From: Lenzites betulinus
Taxonomy: Eukaryota; Basidiomycota; Agaricomycetes; Polyporales; Polyporaceae
Length of the DNA stretch: 64,000 bases
Assembly (NCBI GenBank): GCA_022264855.1
Contig: JABYQU010000025.1
Coordinates: 186,001-250,000 of the forward strand
Reading direction: 5' to 3'
Position 1 is the stretch's first letter. Each line of letters starts with the position of its first letter. The notes beneath the pieces are model-generated. The model did not search any database. It saw only the letters and a list, made by a program, of their open reading frames with translations, and had not been told where the DNA came from. Positions 31,988 to 53,795 of the stretch are shown here, in pieces. Made by a program: the position numbers and the translations under genes.

Positions 31988-34900
31988 ATGGGCTCTCTCG
32001 CAAGGCCCCCGGATGGTCTTTTTGGTGTTGTCAAAAACGCCATTGTAGAACGCCACCACGACAAGCAAGCAGATCAAGCGGAGCACCCCTCCACTCCGCC
32101 GTTAGCTCAGCCGCCCGCAGTATGTCTCCGGACACTCATCTGTAGAAGCTGTTCTAACTGCACGTTTCGTAGGAGAATAACTCTCAATTCAGCAGCAGCG
32201 GCCGTGAAGACAAGCGACCCTGGGATGATGATGGGCAAAAGGAATCAAGCGGGGATGTGTCTTCGAGCAAACCAGACGTGAGTGCCATTCCAGTACTTCT
32301 CCCAAGGAGTTAAGTCGTGCATTGCGTGCCATCTGCTTCCAACACGAATCAAGCAATGTATCCCCGTGAACAAGACCTTGATGGGAGGTCGCGCTCATGC
32401 TGTCTTCCAGAAACATGAAGGAGACCAGCGCGTGGAACCTCGTCCCGCCGAAGAACAGAGTTCCGCGCCTGGTTCTCCCAAAACGAAAACCTCGTTCGTC
32501 GGCGTGAAGTCCCCGTCGGATGACCAGAGACGTGGTCCACGTAGAGGCCTGTCCATCTCAACCACCCGTGGGTATCCCGCTCAATCCGGTACTCCTCAAC
32601 AACGCACGGGTCCCCCAAGGTCAATCTCGTACAATTACTCTCTTTCTAGTGCCCAGGGACATGGTATTTCCCCCACCACCTCCAGGCTGCATGAAGATAC
32701 ATCGACCGTCGACGAAGACCCGGATCGTACGTATGACTTTCCGACATCGGTCTCGTCCCCGTTCCGAGGTGCACTGGAATACAGGGATCGAGAGCAAAGG
32801 GAGCGTGAACGCGAGCTCGCAGAGCGAAAGCATCGGCGCAAGGACAGCTACTTCCACGAAGCATGGAACCCCATGAAGTGGCTTACGGAGTCTCCGAAGG
32901 GCACCCCCAAGGAGGAAGAGCCGCAGTTCAACTTCGCGCGTTCACGTACGGAAGCCGGTCATCAAGACAGCGAAGAGGGCGAGGCAGTCTCTGGCCCCTC
33001 GCAAGCTACTTCTCCGCAGTCGCAAGAGGGAGGGTCTCGCCGTCTGCGTTATAGCCGCTCTATGCCCCACATCGACCGCGAGGGGCGATCGCCTGCTGCG
33101 CCTAAATGGGGCAGGTTGCGCTCCCTCATCCCTCACATCGCCAGCCAAGCCAAAACACAGGCGGCTGCGCCATCTGCCGTAGTTTCCCCAAACGTGAACA
33201 TCACCGACGAGCTCATCACGGGAGGTCTTGCCACGCTTATGCTCCGCATGTGGTTCGAGCACGACGAGAAGGGTCATCGCAGGGTACCTGCTCTATTCCA
33301 TAGGTTACGCATCCGCGTAAGCGACAGTCTCCATCCACTACACGGCAACAAAGCCGTTTTCCGGATTGAATGCGAGTATGCCAATGGCGCGGTGCGGTGG
33401 GTCGTCTATCGTCAGCTGCGCGAATTCCTCTCGCTACATGGCCATTATACCCTGTCGAACGCGTATAACCGCAATATAGATACCCTACCAGAGTTTCCAT
33501 TAACAAGTAAGCATACTGTCTGATCACGCGAAGACATACTCACAGACAGCATGCAGCTCTTCCTTACTTCAAATTCTTAAAGGAACGCGGCACCGATGTC
33601 GGGCGTGCAGACTTTGCGCGTCTGCAACGTGAGACCCTCGAGAACTACCTCATAGGCCTCATACGTGCAGTTGTAGGTGGTTGCATACAGGCATGATGCA
33701 GCAACCATTTTAACAATATCCTAGATGTTCCATCCTGCAGTGAATCGTTTGGCAGGGTTCCTTGAACTTGGCGCCTTGACGATAGCGCTCGCTCAATCTG
33801 GCGGGTCGCAATACAAGGCCGGCTTCCTTCGCATGGAGGCTGTGTCACCCAAAGGTGGTTTTGGCCGTAGAGCTGCAGGGTGGCGGGAGAAGAAGAAGCA
33901 GCGATGGTGTGCTGTTCGTGAGAGTTACTTGGTAGTCATGGAGGAGATGGGCGAGGTATGTCTATGTGCATGCGCGTTGTAACGACTTGCTGATGTGCTA
34001 TCACAGCTTACGGTCTGGGACGTGTTCCTGATCGACCAGGACTTCAAGATCGAGCGGCCGACACGGTACTACCGGCAGGGCTTGAACCTCTTCCACCAGC
34101 TCGACGATCATGACAGCGACCGCGAGGAGGATGACGGTCCCCGCCAACAGGAGCATACGAACCCCGAGCAGGCGCCGCAGTCTCGCAAACGGCTCTCGTC
34201 GACCGTCGGCTCGATCAGGAGCTCCATCTCCCGGGTCCTTCATTTGGGGCACAACCGACATCCCCACCAACATGGTGGGCCTCCACATGGCTCGGTGAAC
34301 AACCTCACCCCAGGCCCTCACAACGATCGCCGACCAAGTGTCACGTCAGAGTCTGATAGTGGTGTATCTGGACCGTCCTCGCGTGCGCTGACCCCGATGC
34401 TCGACCCGTCGACGAACGTCAACCCTCTGGAAAACACGATCCGGGATCATGATGAGGTGCGCGAAGAAGACGTGCGGGCCCCCACTGAGGACCCAGGCGC
34501 ATCGGGAAAGAGCTCGAAGGACGTGTCGAAGCACACGTTTTACGTTGTGAACGCGCAGACACGACTCAAGCTGTACGCGAAGAACGAGCGGCAGATGCTG
34601 CAGTGGATTGCCGCGTTCGAGCGCGTGGCGAAGGAGAGTCATTATACAGGCAAGAACAGGTTCGACAGTTTTGCGCCCATCAGGCTGAACGTGGCGGCGC
34701 AATGGCTGGTCGATGGGGTACGCTTCAGTTGTGTGCATAAGACGGCTGAAACGCTCATGAGGACTTTTCAGCGCGATTACTTTTGGAACCTATCAAGAGC
34801 CATTCTTCTTGCGCGAGAGACTATCCAGATTCATGACTGGTGGCTTTCTCCTGGTATGCCTCTTCCTACTTTACAGATTACCAAATTTTGATTACTTTTA

Positions 34901-37900
34901 CAGAGCTACAGCTACGCAGACCTAACAAGGATCGCTACCGCCTCGATAACCTGCTAGAGAAGAAGGCGAAGGAAGGCGTCAAGATCTACATCATCCTCTA
35001 GTAAGAATCCCCTTAGTCTTAGTAAGCATACATTGACAATCTTCCAGCCAAGAGGTCTCAAACAAAACGACACCTACCGATAGCAAGTAAGAGAACTTCG
35101 CAATGGTGCATAGTGTAGCCCGCTGACCTGTCTACGCACGCACAGCTACGCCAAACAGCGTTTGACATCGCTACACCCGAACATTATGGTACAACGCTCG
35201 CCATCGCACTTCCAGACTGGCACGTTCTACTGGGCTCATGTTGGTGTTTGCCGTTCAAGGAGAGGAGTGTGTGTCTCATTATGCCCCTGGCCGTTTTCTA
35301 GCACGAGAAGCTCTGTGTGATTGACCAAACAATCGCGTTCATGGGCGGCCTGGATCATTGTTTCGGACGGTAAGATATCATCCACATCCCTAGGCGCAGC
35401 TATCTCATTCGCGCACAGATGGGACACGCCTCAACATATCCTCGTCGATGACCCCGAGGCGGGCCCCGACGGACACGAGTTCATTTGGCCTGGTATGTCG
35501 TACATCAGTTGCTACCTAAAGGACCATCAATAACACTTAGCGAACAGGCAAGGATTATAGCAATCCTCGGATTTCTGACTTCCATACGCTGAACAAGCCG
35601 CACGAGGACATGTATGACAGAGGGAAGGTCCCTCGCATGCCCTGGTAAGTTGTGAATGTTGAACGACAAGCGTATTACTTACCGTACATAGGCACGATGT
35701 TTCGATGCAAGTCGTGGGACAGCCCGCTCGCGATTTAGCAAGACATTTTGTGCAGAGGTATGCATCGTTGTGAATGACGATGCAAGGTGCTCGTTACTGA
35801 CTTCCTCAAAGATGGAACTACTTACTCAGAATCAAGGTGCGTATCTCACCTGCAGGCCCGTCTGTTAATTGATCCTCAACTACCTTGCCTAGAATCACAC
35901 GCGCGCCATGCCCTTCCTCCTACCACCTCCAGAGTTCAAACCGGGGGAGCTCGCGCAGATGGGTCTAACAGGCACATGCGAACTGCAGATATGTCGTTCT
36001 GCCGGCCCGTGGTCCATGGGCACGCCAGATCGTATCGAGCACTCCATTCAGAATGCTTACCTGAAGGGTGAGTAGATGAAGTATCAACGATGCATACGCT
36101 AATTGGTGACTATAGCCATCCAGATGTCAGATCATTTCGTGTACATCGAGAATCAGTTCTTCATCACTTCGTACGCGTGTGTTCCCCATTCGAACTCGTA
36201 CATAGGGCTGACGATCATCTAGGACTGTGGTGAACGAGGTCAAGGTCGAGAACCGCATCGGAGACGCCCTCGTGCACCGGATCATTCGAGCCCATCGCGA
36301 GGGGACGCCCTGGAAGTGTTGTATCGTCATTCCCCTGCTTCCCGGATTTGCGTTCCCTGTCGATCACAGCGATGCGAGCGCAGTGAGTATTCAAATTGGG
36401 CCATTTGAATATTCATCTGATCGGCGTATTAGATTCGGATTATCCTGGAGTGTCAGAACAGGACGATCTGCCGAGGCCCCAACTCCATTTTCGCGCGGCT
36501 GAGGAAAGAAGGCATCGATGTGCGTAATGCCAGACAGACATTGGTAGGGATTGAGCTAATGTTGTGAATGCAGCCGGACAACTATATCACTGTATTCTCG
36601 CTACGCAACTGGGCCAAGCTGCGCGGCGAGGTGTTGACAACGGAGCAGGTGAGGCCTCCTGTTATCAGCACGCGTGTCAGAAGTACTGGAGCTGTCTCCG
36701 CAGGTCTACATCCATGGGAAGGTCTGCATCGTTGACGACCGTCTGGCTATCATTGGCAGTGCCAACATCAACGAGCGATCTCAACGTGGAGATAGGGACT
36801 CGGAGATTGCAGCTGTCATTCGCGACACCGATATGCTCGACTGGTGAGCAATAAATGTCTTGTGACGCATTAGTAGAACTGATGAAGCCTACTATACTCG
36901 TAGCACGATGGCAGGGAAGCCTTACAAGGTTGGCCGCTTCGCACACAGTCTGCGCGTACGCCTCATGCGAGAGCATCTCGGGGTCGATGTCGATGCTCTG
37001 TACGAAGAGGATCTCATGGCAAACGAACCCACGAAAGAGGCGTATGAGCAGGAGCAATGGGACCCGGAAGGAGAGCAAGAGTTTGGCGTGGAGTCTGGTG
37101 GCGTTACGCGCGTCAGCAGAGGTCAACAACGCACGGCCATGGGATCACTCTTACATGACACTGTCGATGGGCTGGAACAAGGTACGCCCTCTTTAACCAG
37201 CAAATTCAGAGCTTGCTGACATGTCTATAGCTATGCACGGGACGGGAGAGATTGGTTCGAAGGACCTGTCCACTCTGATGCGGAAGGTCGGTCTGAAGAG
37301 CAAAGGTGCCGACGCCACTGCGGGTGACCGATTCTTGCGGGAAGAGCGTGAAATGGATGGTCGCGATGGTAAGAAAGAGCCTGGCTTCGCAAGCTCTGTC
37401 GTCCCGACACTGGAGGAGAAGGTCATCGCCGAGCAACGTCCTGTGCGGGAAGGTAGCACGGTCTCAGCTATTCACCGTGAACTCGAGCATTCAAACGGGC
37501 TGGATGACGAGACTGCAGAGGCTACTTCTCGCGAGAACGGAAGCGCTAACAGCGACGCGAGCAAGGAAAACGGCAACGCGGCAGCACCGAACGGCAAGGC
37601 CCACAACTCTGAGCCACCTCAAGCGCGCCTGGAGACAGGCGAACTGTACGGTGCCCCAGCGGACGCGTCGTCGGACCCCATGCACGATGATCAGCCTCCG
37701 CACCGGAGAGCTTCAAGGACGGATGCCGACGAAGAGGAGAGCAAGGCGCCCGGTGCGCGCGCGACCTTGCGCAAGCATCTGGCTGCGAAGCTCGGTAACA
37801 AGACATGGCAGCTTCCTACGCCGGCCCCCGTGGTGGACCCGTATGGCTTTGAGGACCCTATACGCGACGAGTTTTGGAAGGGCGTATGGGTTGCTAGTGC

Positions 37901-38662
37901 AGTTCACAACGTAAGTTGGCCTATACATCTTCATCGACTTAGAAAGCTGATAGTTCGATAGACTGAGATTCACCGCAAGGTCTTCCATGCCATTCCTGAT
38001 GACCTCGTCACGACGTGGAAGCAGTATAAGGAGTTCATAGTCCATCATGAGCGCTTGAACAAACCGGTACGTGTTATGACAGCACGAGCTCGCTGAATAT
38101 ATACTGACTGCCCTTAGGTCAAGGAACATGACCCAGGTGACCCACCCCTTGCCCGTATGCCTTCTGAAGCGGCCGATCGCGAAGCACCTGGTCAAGCACG
38201 GATTGCGGATCAGTATGCACATACCGACGAGGACAACTTGGCGCGGGAGAAGGAGCACGCGGACGACTATGATGAGTCGCGGGGGTCCTCGACCCCGATG
38301 CCGCCTGATACTCCTCCAGGCGGATCAGGCCCGAAGGAAAAAGAGAAAGAGAAGGAGAAGGAGAAGCAACGGCCCGCAACCAGGGGGCCGAAGCCCTTCG
38401 AGCAAGCCGAGAGAGAAGAGATGGAGAGTCTCCTGCGCGAATTGCGTGGTCATCTTGGTAAGCCGCTCTCGGTATTCGGAATCATTGTTGACGTGATTAA
38501 CTTGTGGTTGCAGTACTGTATCCAACTCGATTCTTGGAAGGGGAAGACGTTGCGAACAACTTTCTGTTCCCCTCCGACCGGTAAGATCCCTCCCCCTTGC
38601 TTTGACAGACTCGTTGCTGATGCATGTGTTGCAGACTCATGCCGCTGCCTATATACGACTAA
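31988..38662 (+). CDS. SPO14: Phospholipase D1 (Spo14 type, PX-PH-PLD)
   Basis: Twenty-six exons join to 1,758 residues: 31988-32119, 32173-32277, 32411-33506, 33557-33672, 33725-33955, 34007-34853, 34904-35000, 35048-35086, 35146-35239, 35302-35369, 35419-35492, 35548-35644, 35692-35757, 35812-35836, 35893-36067, 36116-36170, 36223-36382, 36433-36519, 36574-36648, 36704-36843, 36904-37181, 37231-37910, 37962-38066, 38118-38457, 38514-38580 and 38635-38662. It hydrolyses phosphatidylcholine to phosphatidic acid. PX lies at about residues 335-520 and a PH-like domain at about 560-860. HKD motif 1 is [18 protein letters not shown] (about 920) and motif 2 is [20 protein letters not shown] (about 1217). 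A disordered insert (37231-37910) precedes the C-terminal [15 protein letters not shown]. Exon 14 is 25 nt. Confidence 0.94.
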
Positions 38663-39091
38663 GATACCCCTACCGTACTCGCTGAGCTAGTCGTCTCCAT
38701 ACTATTGAGACCTACTGAAGTAAAGGACTGCACTCCTCCCCTCGGTCTACGGATCGCACTGTACTACATTCAATATCCACGATGGACCTTCTAATGAATA
38801 CTGCGACGGACATTATTTCTTGAGCGTATGATATGCCATGTGCAATGACTTGTTAGACACATGTTGGAACGTTTCGAAGCTACTTATGAAGCTTGAAGGC
38901 CGAAGCTTGCACGACTCGGAGGGATTGCCAACTTTACCTTCAAGATTATCACCTAGCAAGTATGCGCGGAGTGCGAAGTTATCAAGGTTATGGATCTCCG
39001 CTTGAAGCTACGTAACACGTGATCCACGCGCGTCCGCTGTCGCAGAGGGCGCTTACTGAGCAACTCACCCGCTTGTCTCTTGTCGTCGACC
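38663..39091. promoter_or_regulatory. PLD 3' flank and PRP8 promoter
   Basis: 429 bp in a head-to-tail arrangement. No TATA box. An inverted pair, CTTATGAAGCTTGAAG near 38882, and a GAAGCTTG-rich stretch are present without clear meaning. Confidence 0.4.
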
Positions 39092-47337
<8,246 letters not shown>

Positions 47338-48840
47338 TTATGTTTTCTGGGACGCTCGCTCGCATATGTGTGCATGCTGTATTGCCGATGTATATTGTAC
47401 CAACCCTCATCGTATCATGAATTGTAATGTTTTCTTCTTGCTACTATACATCAGCACGATATCAACTATTGGTGCCCCCGGGAGCCGTCGGAAGGCGGGT
47501 TCGCTGATATGCTTGAAGTTAGAGCAGCGGACAGGTAGTTCTGACGTGATGCCGGCCACCGCAACGGCTATATGTCGCAGCAGCTCCTCCGTCATTCGTT
47601 TGTTCGCCGAATGCTGGGTAGAATCCCCGGCCGCGCGGCCTTTCCTCTCGATCGCACGTTCCGCCTCCGCACTACTCATGTACCATAAAGCCTGATATAT
47701 TGCACGTTGGCATAGCAGCCATTATCGTCCCTGGACGGACACTAAAGCCTTCCAAAACATCCTGGGTACTCCTGAGCAATCCTTGCAAGCTTCTCGCCAC
47801 AGTGCCCGGAATGACAGCTCATACGCGGGATACATGATGACAACATGACATCGGTGTGGGCGAGCTTGAGAGGGCGTCGGTCCGATGCAAGTACTGTTAC
47901 GTTTATTCAACTTCCCGCTGTCTCCACCGCTGGAGTACCTGATGGGAAGACTCGGCGGCGAGGTACGCGGAAAGTTCGTTCGGATTCTTCTGCGGTTCTC
48001 AGACAACGCGCTGCCACGTCGGGCCCTCCCGGTATCCAGATTACCTTCGTACGAACCGGCGCAGCGACGGGTGCGACGAGATGCACGTACGAATCGCGAT
48101 GCGCTCTGTCTCACAAGCTCTCACACCAGAACGCAGGAGCGAGCTGCGAGGACAGGAGCGTCGCGGGGTTGGTGGCCGCCCGAACGTTGCGATCACCGAT
48201 GCATCCGGGATAGCGTATAAATTTCCGTGCCTGGAGAGCCGAGACGTTGTGTACTGGCAGTGACTGGACGGCGGCGGAGACTAGGCAATTGCGACGGCCC
48301 AGGCACGTCGGCCGGAAGGGTGTGCGCCGGGAATTGAGGAGGACAAACATTGCTGATCATGTCCGTCGTGCATTCGCCGCGTCTCCGGGAGTCGGGGCTC
48401 GGAGGGGAAGAGGAAGGAGGAGGAGGAGAGTTGCAAGGCACGGCGCGGCGCGGGGAGGGCCAAAATTGAATAAACGCCCGGAAGAATCTTGCAGAGGATC
48501 TCGCTCGTGGTTTCCATCAACGACGCGCTCGAGCTCGTCCCCGCGCGCGCCCTCCTCTCCTCCCCCCTCGTCCTCCCCTCACCTCTACGGTCGGCGACAC
48601 CGCCCTCGACGAGCTCGCCTCCCCCGACAGCGCCGGGGTAGTCGCAGTGGTGGCAGTGTCCCGGAGACTGTGCTGCAGCTGCAGCTTGCGCAGGTCAGTA
48701 CTACATGCAGCGTTCTATCAGAGCAGCCAGCGCTTCGTGATGCCCTCCGTGCTGACACAAGACGCCTCTTTCTCTCCTCCCATATCCTCCCTCGCTCGCC
48801 ACATGCGCCCCCCACCACCCCGACCGCCCCTCCGTCCCGC
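47338..48840. other. Intergenic region and long 5' leader of the PH-domain gene
   Basis: A TATAAAT box lies at 48216-48222. Downstream of it there are at least three ATGs before the proposed start at 48841, opening short frames (48359, 36 codons; 48715, 11 codons; 48756, about 29 codons), so either upstream ORFs or unrecognised exons are present. From 47338 to 48180 I see no gene. Confidence 0.4.
48216..48222 (+). promoter_or_regulatory. TATA box upstream of the PH-domain gene
   Basis: TATAAAT in a GC-rich context, about 625 bp before the proposed ATG. Confidence 0.45.
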
Positions 48841-51800
48841 ATGATGCGCCGCCCCCAGTCTGCATCGTCGGCGCACGCGCCCCCAATGACTGCAAGCCCC
48901 CGCCCCATGAGCCCCGCGGGCACCCCCGCGCGCTCCAACGGCTTCTCCTCCGTTCAGCAGGATTCGGAGTCCATTCGCAGGCAGAGCAGGCTTCCAGACC
49001 TCCTCACGCGCAAGCGCACATCCTCTATGCCGCACAGGAAGGATAGGGACGCCCCTTCAGGTGAGTGTATGCGCACACATAGCCCTTCATTCGCATCTCT
49101 CCACACCCTCCCCACCCTTGCCGTTCCCTGCGCCACCACCTGGCAGTAGTCGGATTCCGCGCGTGCTATGGGTGGGGAAGGGCCCCGACCCCCACCGGAC
49201 GCTCTTTGCCAATCCCAAGTATTCTATCACCTTCTCTGATTCCTCGGCGCTGCGCCTGGTGTCTGCGCTGCTCAGCACTGGTTTCCGACTATAATTTCGC
49301 GTCGGGTCTGCGTCTAAACCTCGGAGCTGCTTGTTTCCACGCTCTGCTGCACCAAGGCAACCCTACATCAACACTTACGCCGACAGACCTCCTTGTGTCT
49401 TCTCCGAGGGCGTATCAGGGTTCTCGTATTGCAGTCGTTGGTTGCAGCCAATGGTCCCCATACTTGGTTGGCAATAGCCCTGGTCGCTGCATTTCCTTTC
49501 TGTGTTATATCGGCAGCTATAACACCGGTACTGATTGATGCTGAAAACAGACCCATTCACAGCACACCCATCTGGCTCTACGTCCTTCGTCACGTACGAG
49601 TCGACACCTCCCAGCGCGCCCTCTGTACACTCGATGTCCACTACATCGCCTTCCTCTACACATCCGAGCCCGCTCAGTGGACTTCCCAAACGCGCGCGTG
49701 GGAGTCTACTGCTGACATCAGGTATCTCGCTGCCATTCTCGCGTTCACGCAACAAGTACAAGAAAAGTCGCCTCCCGCCACCGCCCACCCAGTTTCTTTT
49801 CTCCGAGGTGATAGAGATATCGGCCCCACCGCCGCCACCGCCAGAGGAAGACGAGGACCGGGAACGATTACGCGATGCCGCTGCCCAGTCGATAGGATTG
49901 GACCCGGTGCTTCTCGAAGAGCGTGAGAGTACATCGTCGCGGTCACATACGCGTTCCTTCTCGTTATCGCAGGCGCGATCCGAAAGGTCAAGATCACGCT
50001 CCCGCTCCAGGTCAAGATCGCGCTCTGTGTCACCACCAAGGACGCGCACGCGCGCAGGCTCGCGAGCGGGCGCAGAAACTCCACTGGTGCAAACGTTGCC
50101 ACCGTTCCCGGCCCCGCACTCTGCGCTTATCCCATGGGAACAGCGCTCCTCGCGGGTCGCGAAGCACTATCCGCCCTCTTCGCTGCTACTATTCGCGTTG
50201 TCCAAGCAATGGAAGTCACGGGTGCTCGTGCTCACGTCTTCTCCGCTCGGGCCGCGCACGCAGACCACGTCGTTCTCCTCTCATCCCCACTTTGGAGCAT
50301 ATTCGATATCTTCGGCACCGCAGCTTGTGGCGCATCTCCACGTTTTCAAGTCTGCCGGGGGTGACGAACGTGAGCTTGAACGCGTGGAGATTGGTGCTGA
50401 TAGCGTTGTGTTTGTGTCCGAGGACGAGATTGGAGGCAGGCGTGGAGTTGTGAGAGTCGGTGGCGTTGGGGGAGCCGAGATGACACTGTCCATGGCGGAC
50501 CAGAATGAAGTCCACAACTGGATTGCTGCCATCAAGCAAGCGGTGCTCAGCGAAAGGTGGGGATTTTGGTGTTCTCTGAAGTACAGCCACTCATGATCAT
50601 GCACTGCCCATCTTTGACAGATCGGTCCGCGCTGGATTGGGTGCAGTCACACAGAGCAACGGGGTCGAGCCCCGCGGCGACATTGACGTCATGCTCTCTA
50701 TGCGCGCGCAAGGACTATTCACTGCGCCGCCACCGCTGGTCACCTCTGGTATTTCGTCCTCGACCCATTCGTCCAACGGCGCGGCTTCCCCAACTGCAGC
50801 ATCCTCACCTACACCTTCGCTGCGATCGTCCTCTCCTCAGCACGTTCGCCCGCCTTCGGTGGCAGTCTCCGCCCTTCGTGGGTTGTTTGGTGCAAACCGT
50901 CCACGGTCTCCTTCCGGCGCAACGATTGACGTCCCGTTCGGCACCATACCCGAACGAGGCAGCGGTGCTGAAACCCCATCATCTTTAGAAGACGCATCCT
51001 TCGGCCGCGCAGGGAACAGTCTATTGGGAATGCTAAGGTCGAACAGCATATCGAGCGAGCGGCCGCTCTCTCCGACGACTCCGATCGCCCCAAGCCCGAG
51101 CACCCCGCGTGCGGCGAATGCAGCGTCAGCTGACATTCCCATGCAGCCGGCCCCAGTGCCCACCCTGGACCAGAAGATATTGCAGGATAAAGATCGCGAA
51201 AGCTTGTTGCCCGCTATATCGCGAAATGGAACGTCGACGGGGCTCGGTCTGACAGGCGTCAGCGGAACCCCGAGCGGGAGCGTATTGCGGTTCAACAGTG
51301 GTTCGGCGCTCCCTCCATTCGGCGCCTCGCCGTCGCTCCATCCGCCACCCCGACGGAGAGCGTGGACCGCGAGTGGACCACCACCCTCAAGTCGTACGAG
51401 CAGCGAGCGGAACGGTTTCATGTATTCGCATGGGAACGCGAGCGCTGCGGAGACACTTGGAGCCAGACCTAATGGCAGCGTGTTCTTGTCGCCAAACACG
51501 TCTTCCCCCGCTGCTTCTACTTCTGCGTCGCCTTCCCCGGCGTCCCCGTCGTCCACATCAAGCCAGAGACTCACGCCCAGTCCAAGTCCGAGCACGAGTC
51601 CTAATGGCTTTGGATCGCCTGCGTCGCAACGGGTCTCGGTGGACGGTCGTCCACGTTCGTCCTGGTCATCGGTATCCTCATTGGGATCGAACGAGCAGTC
51701 TCAACCTCATCTGCCCCGCTCGTCGTTCGATTTCGGGTATAAACGCTGGTCACGCCAAGGAGTGCTTCCGAAACGGTTGACTCCCCCAAGTGGGCCGCCT

Positions 51801-53114
51801 CCCGCCACCCCGCCGTCTGCTCCCGCACCGCTACCAACGTCTTCCCCAGGCTCCCCTGGGCGGTCGTCTTTCCAGCAACAACGGCACCCGTACGCGGCCG
51901 AGACCCCGCCTAGTCGCTCGCCGTCACAGCGCTCTGCGCACAGTCCGCAGAGCATCATGTCCACCTTCCAGAACTTCTCTAAGCGTGCCTCGAGCTCGTC
52001 AGCGCGCAGCGACAGCACTGTCAGCACGACACAAAGCCGCGCAGGGAGCAGCTTCCTCGGTGGTACGCTCGCGCCGCCTGCACCCCCGCCGACCCATGTG
52101 CGTCCAAGATCGACACACCGAGTGTCTGTGCCACCACCGCAACGACCTGTGCCTAGTATGGCTCTTCCGCCGACACCACGACCGTTCGTCGATGAGTTTG
52201 GGCAGACCGAGCTGCAAACGCTGCCGCCTCCCGAGCCTCCGCGTACTGTGCGGGCGTCTGGCTACCCATCACGCCCACCGCACTCGGCGCCGGCGATGAA
52301 GACGACCTTCAAGGACACCTTCACACTACGAGCGGGACGCTTCTCATTAATTCCTCCGACGTCGCCGCCCTCTTCTGCGCTCCCGCCGCGACCAGACGAG
52401 GCGTCGAGTAGTTTGCGCGTATCACACTCGCACCGGCGCAGCATGAGCAACGGCAGCCCGGTGCTTCCTACTATTCCTGCGTCCCCCATCCCCCCGGAAC
52501 CCCCCCAACACACACCTAGCGAACCTATTCCTGCCTCGCCGCCCATACAGTCCATGTCCACAGCCGGATCATCATCTCTCACCTCCCGTCCCACCCTCCT
52601 CATCAAACGCCGCCTCCGCATGCTCAGCGCGCCCTCCCCCGTGCCCCCACCCTCGAATCCGCTCCCCCAGCCCCCCTCACCGGCGCCGTCCACCATCAAC
52701 CCCTACTCGCTCCCGCCTACGCCGATCGGCGAGCCGATCACGCCGTGCCAAAACGACCTGAGCTTCATCCTGACGCAGTCGACGCCGCCGCAGACGCCCC
52801 TGTCGCCATCCTTGGAGATGCACCTCACGCGCATGCTGCCGCCGCACCCGGAGCAGTCGCCAGAGCTGCGCGGCATCACGTCGCTCTCGCCGCCCCCGCG
52901 CCGCGGCTCGAAGCAGATCACGCTCATGCTGCACGAGGACTCGGACAGCGAGGGCGAAGGCGAGGACCGTCACGAGGTCCAGGGCACCAGCAGCGAGGAG
53001 GCGGACGCCAGCCCGCCGCGTCCCGCCGACGACTGCGCGGACTCGCCCATCCGGAAACCGCTCGCCCTCACGCCGCCCCAGTCCACCACGTCGCTAGAAG
53101 ACGCGTGTACATAA
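48841..53114 (+). CDS. PH-domain protein with long Ser/Pro-rich tail
   Basis: Clear exons are one ending at 50556 (open from 49535 or an acceptor at about 49548) and a last exon at 50621-53114. A probable first exon is 48841-49060, and the link through 49147-49548 is unresolved. The first part has PPPPPPEEDED and an RS-like run (SRSRSRSRSRS). The PH domain then reads from SKQWKSRVLVLTSSPLG through VHNWIAAIKQAVLSER, with the conserved C-terminal Trp. PH domains bind phosphoinositides or small GTPases. The 830-residue tail is disordered, rich in S/P with many SP and TP pairs, and ends in an acidic stretch (EDSDSEGEGED). This suggests a regulated cortical or signalling scaffold. Kinase control is an inference from composition. 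Confidence 0.68.
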
Positions 53115-53795
53115 GTATATATTTCGGTCCCGGTCTTGCGCCCTGCGCTGTGCGCCCGACCGGACCCGACCCCACCGCAGCCCTTCCCTTCTGCCCCACC
53201 CCACTCGCTCCTTGTTTGTGCGGACGCGCCCCCGCGGGCGGCGTCGCCACTCCTCCACGCGCGCGGCGGTGCGCAGCCGCGCTCGTGCCCCTCGTGCTTT
53301 CGTGTATCATGCCACGTTCTTCACGCTTCACGCTTCGCGTCCTACGCCTTACGCTCCTCACGCCCGGCGACGTCCCCGCCGCCGCCTGCTGGATTTCTGC
53401 CGCGCCCCGCGAGTGCGCCCGTTCAACCCACATATAGTACACATTTTTTTCGTCGCTGTTCTCCTGTCCCGCGCTATCCCTCATTCGCCCGCGCCCCGTC
53501 TTTTTCGCTTGCTACTTACCGCCTACTCTTACTACTACGGTGTTCTGCTGGGCGCGTGTGCGCGCCGCTGCCCCCCTCTGACGTAGTTGACATCTGTACT
53601 ATATTCATGTCACAATCTTGGAATCATTATAGTTCTTGCTGGAAACCTATCCCCGACGTTTGACTGTGCGCTCCCTCGTAGATCCGACGATGCCTTCAAC
53701 ATAGTAGGCGAGTGGGTAAGACCGAAAGACCCCGCGTGTAGGTGCGGCGATTAGTATAAAGCGTAGTTTTATGGAACAGGATCACAGCTAGTAGA
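53115..53795. other. Convergent intergenic region
   Basis: Lies between the stops of the PH-domain gene (plus) and COQ5 (minus). Plus-strand ORFs here read only C-rich low-complexity peptide and are not supported. Confidence 0.45.

Noticed and set aside
53136..53663. 175-codon plus ORF after the PH-domain gene
   Set aside because: Low-complexity C-rich sequence in the 3' flank with no domain or start support.
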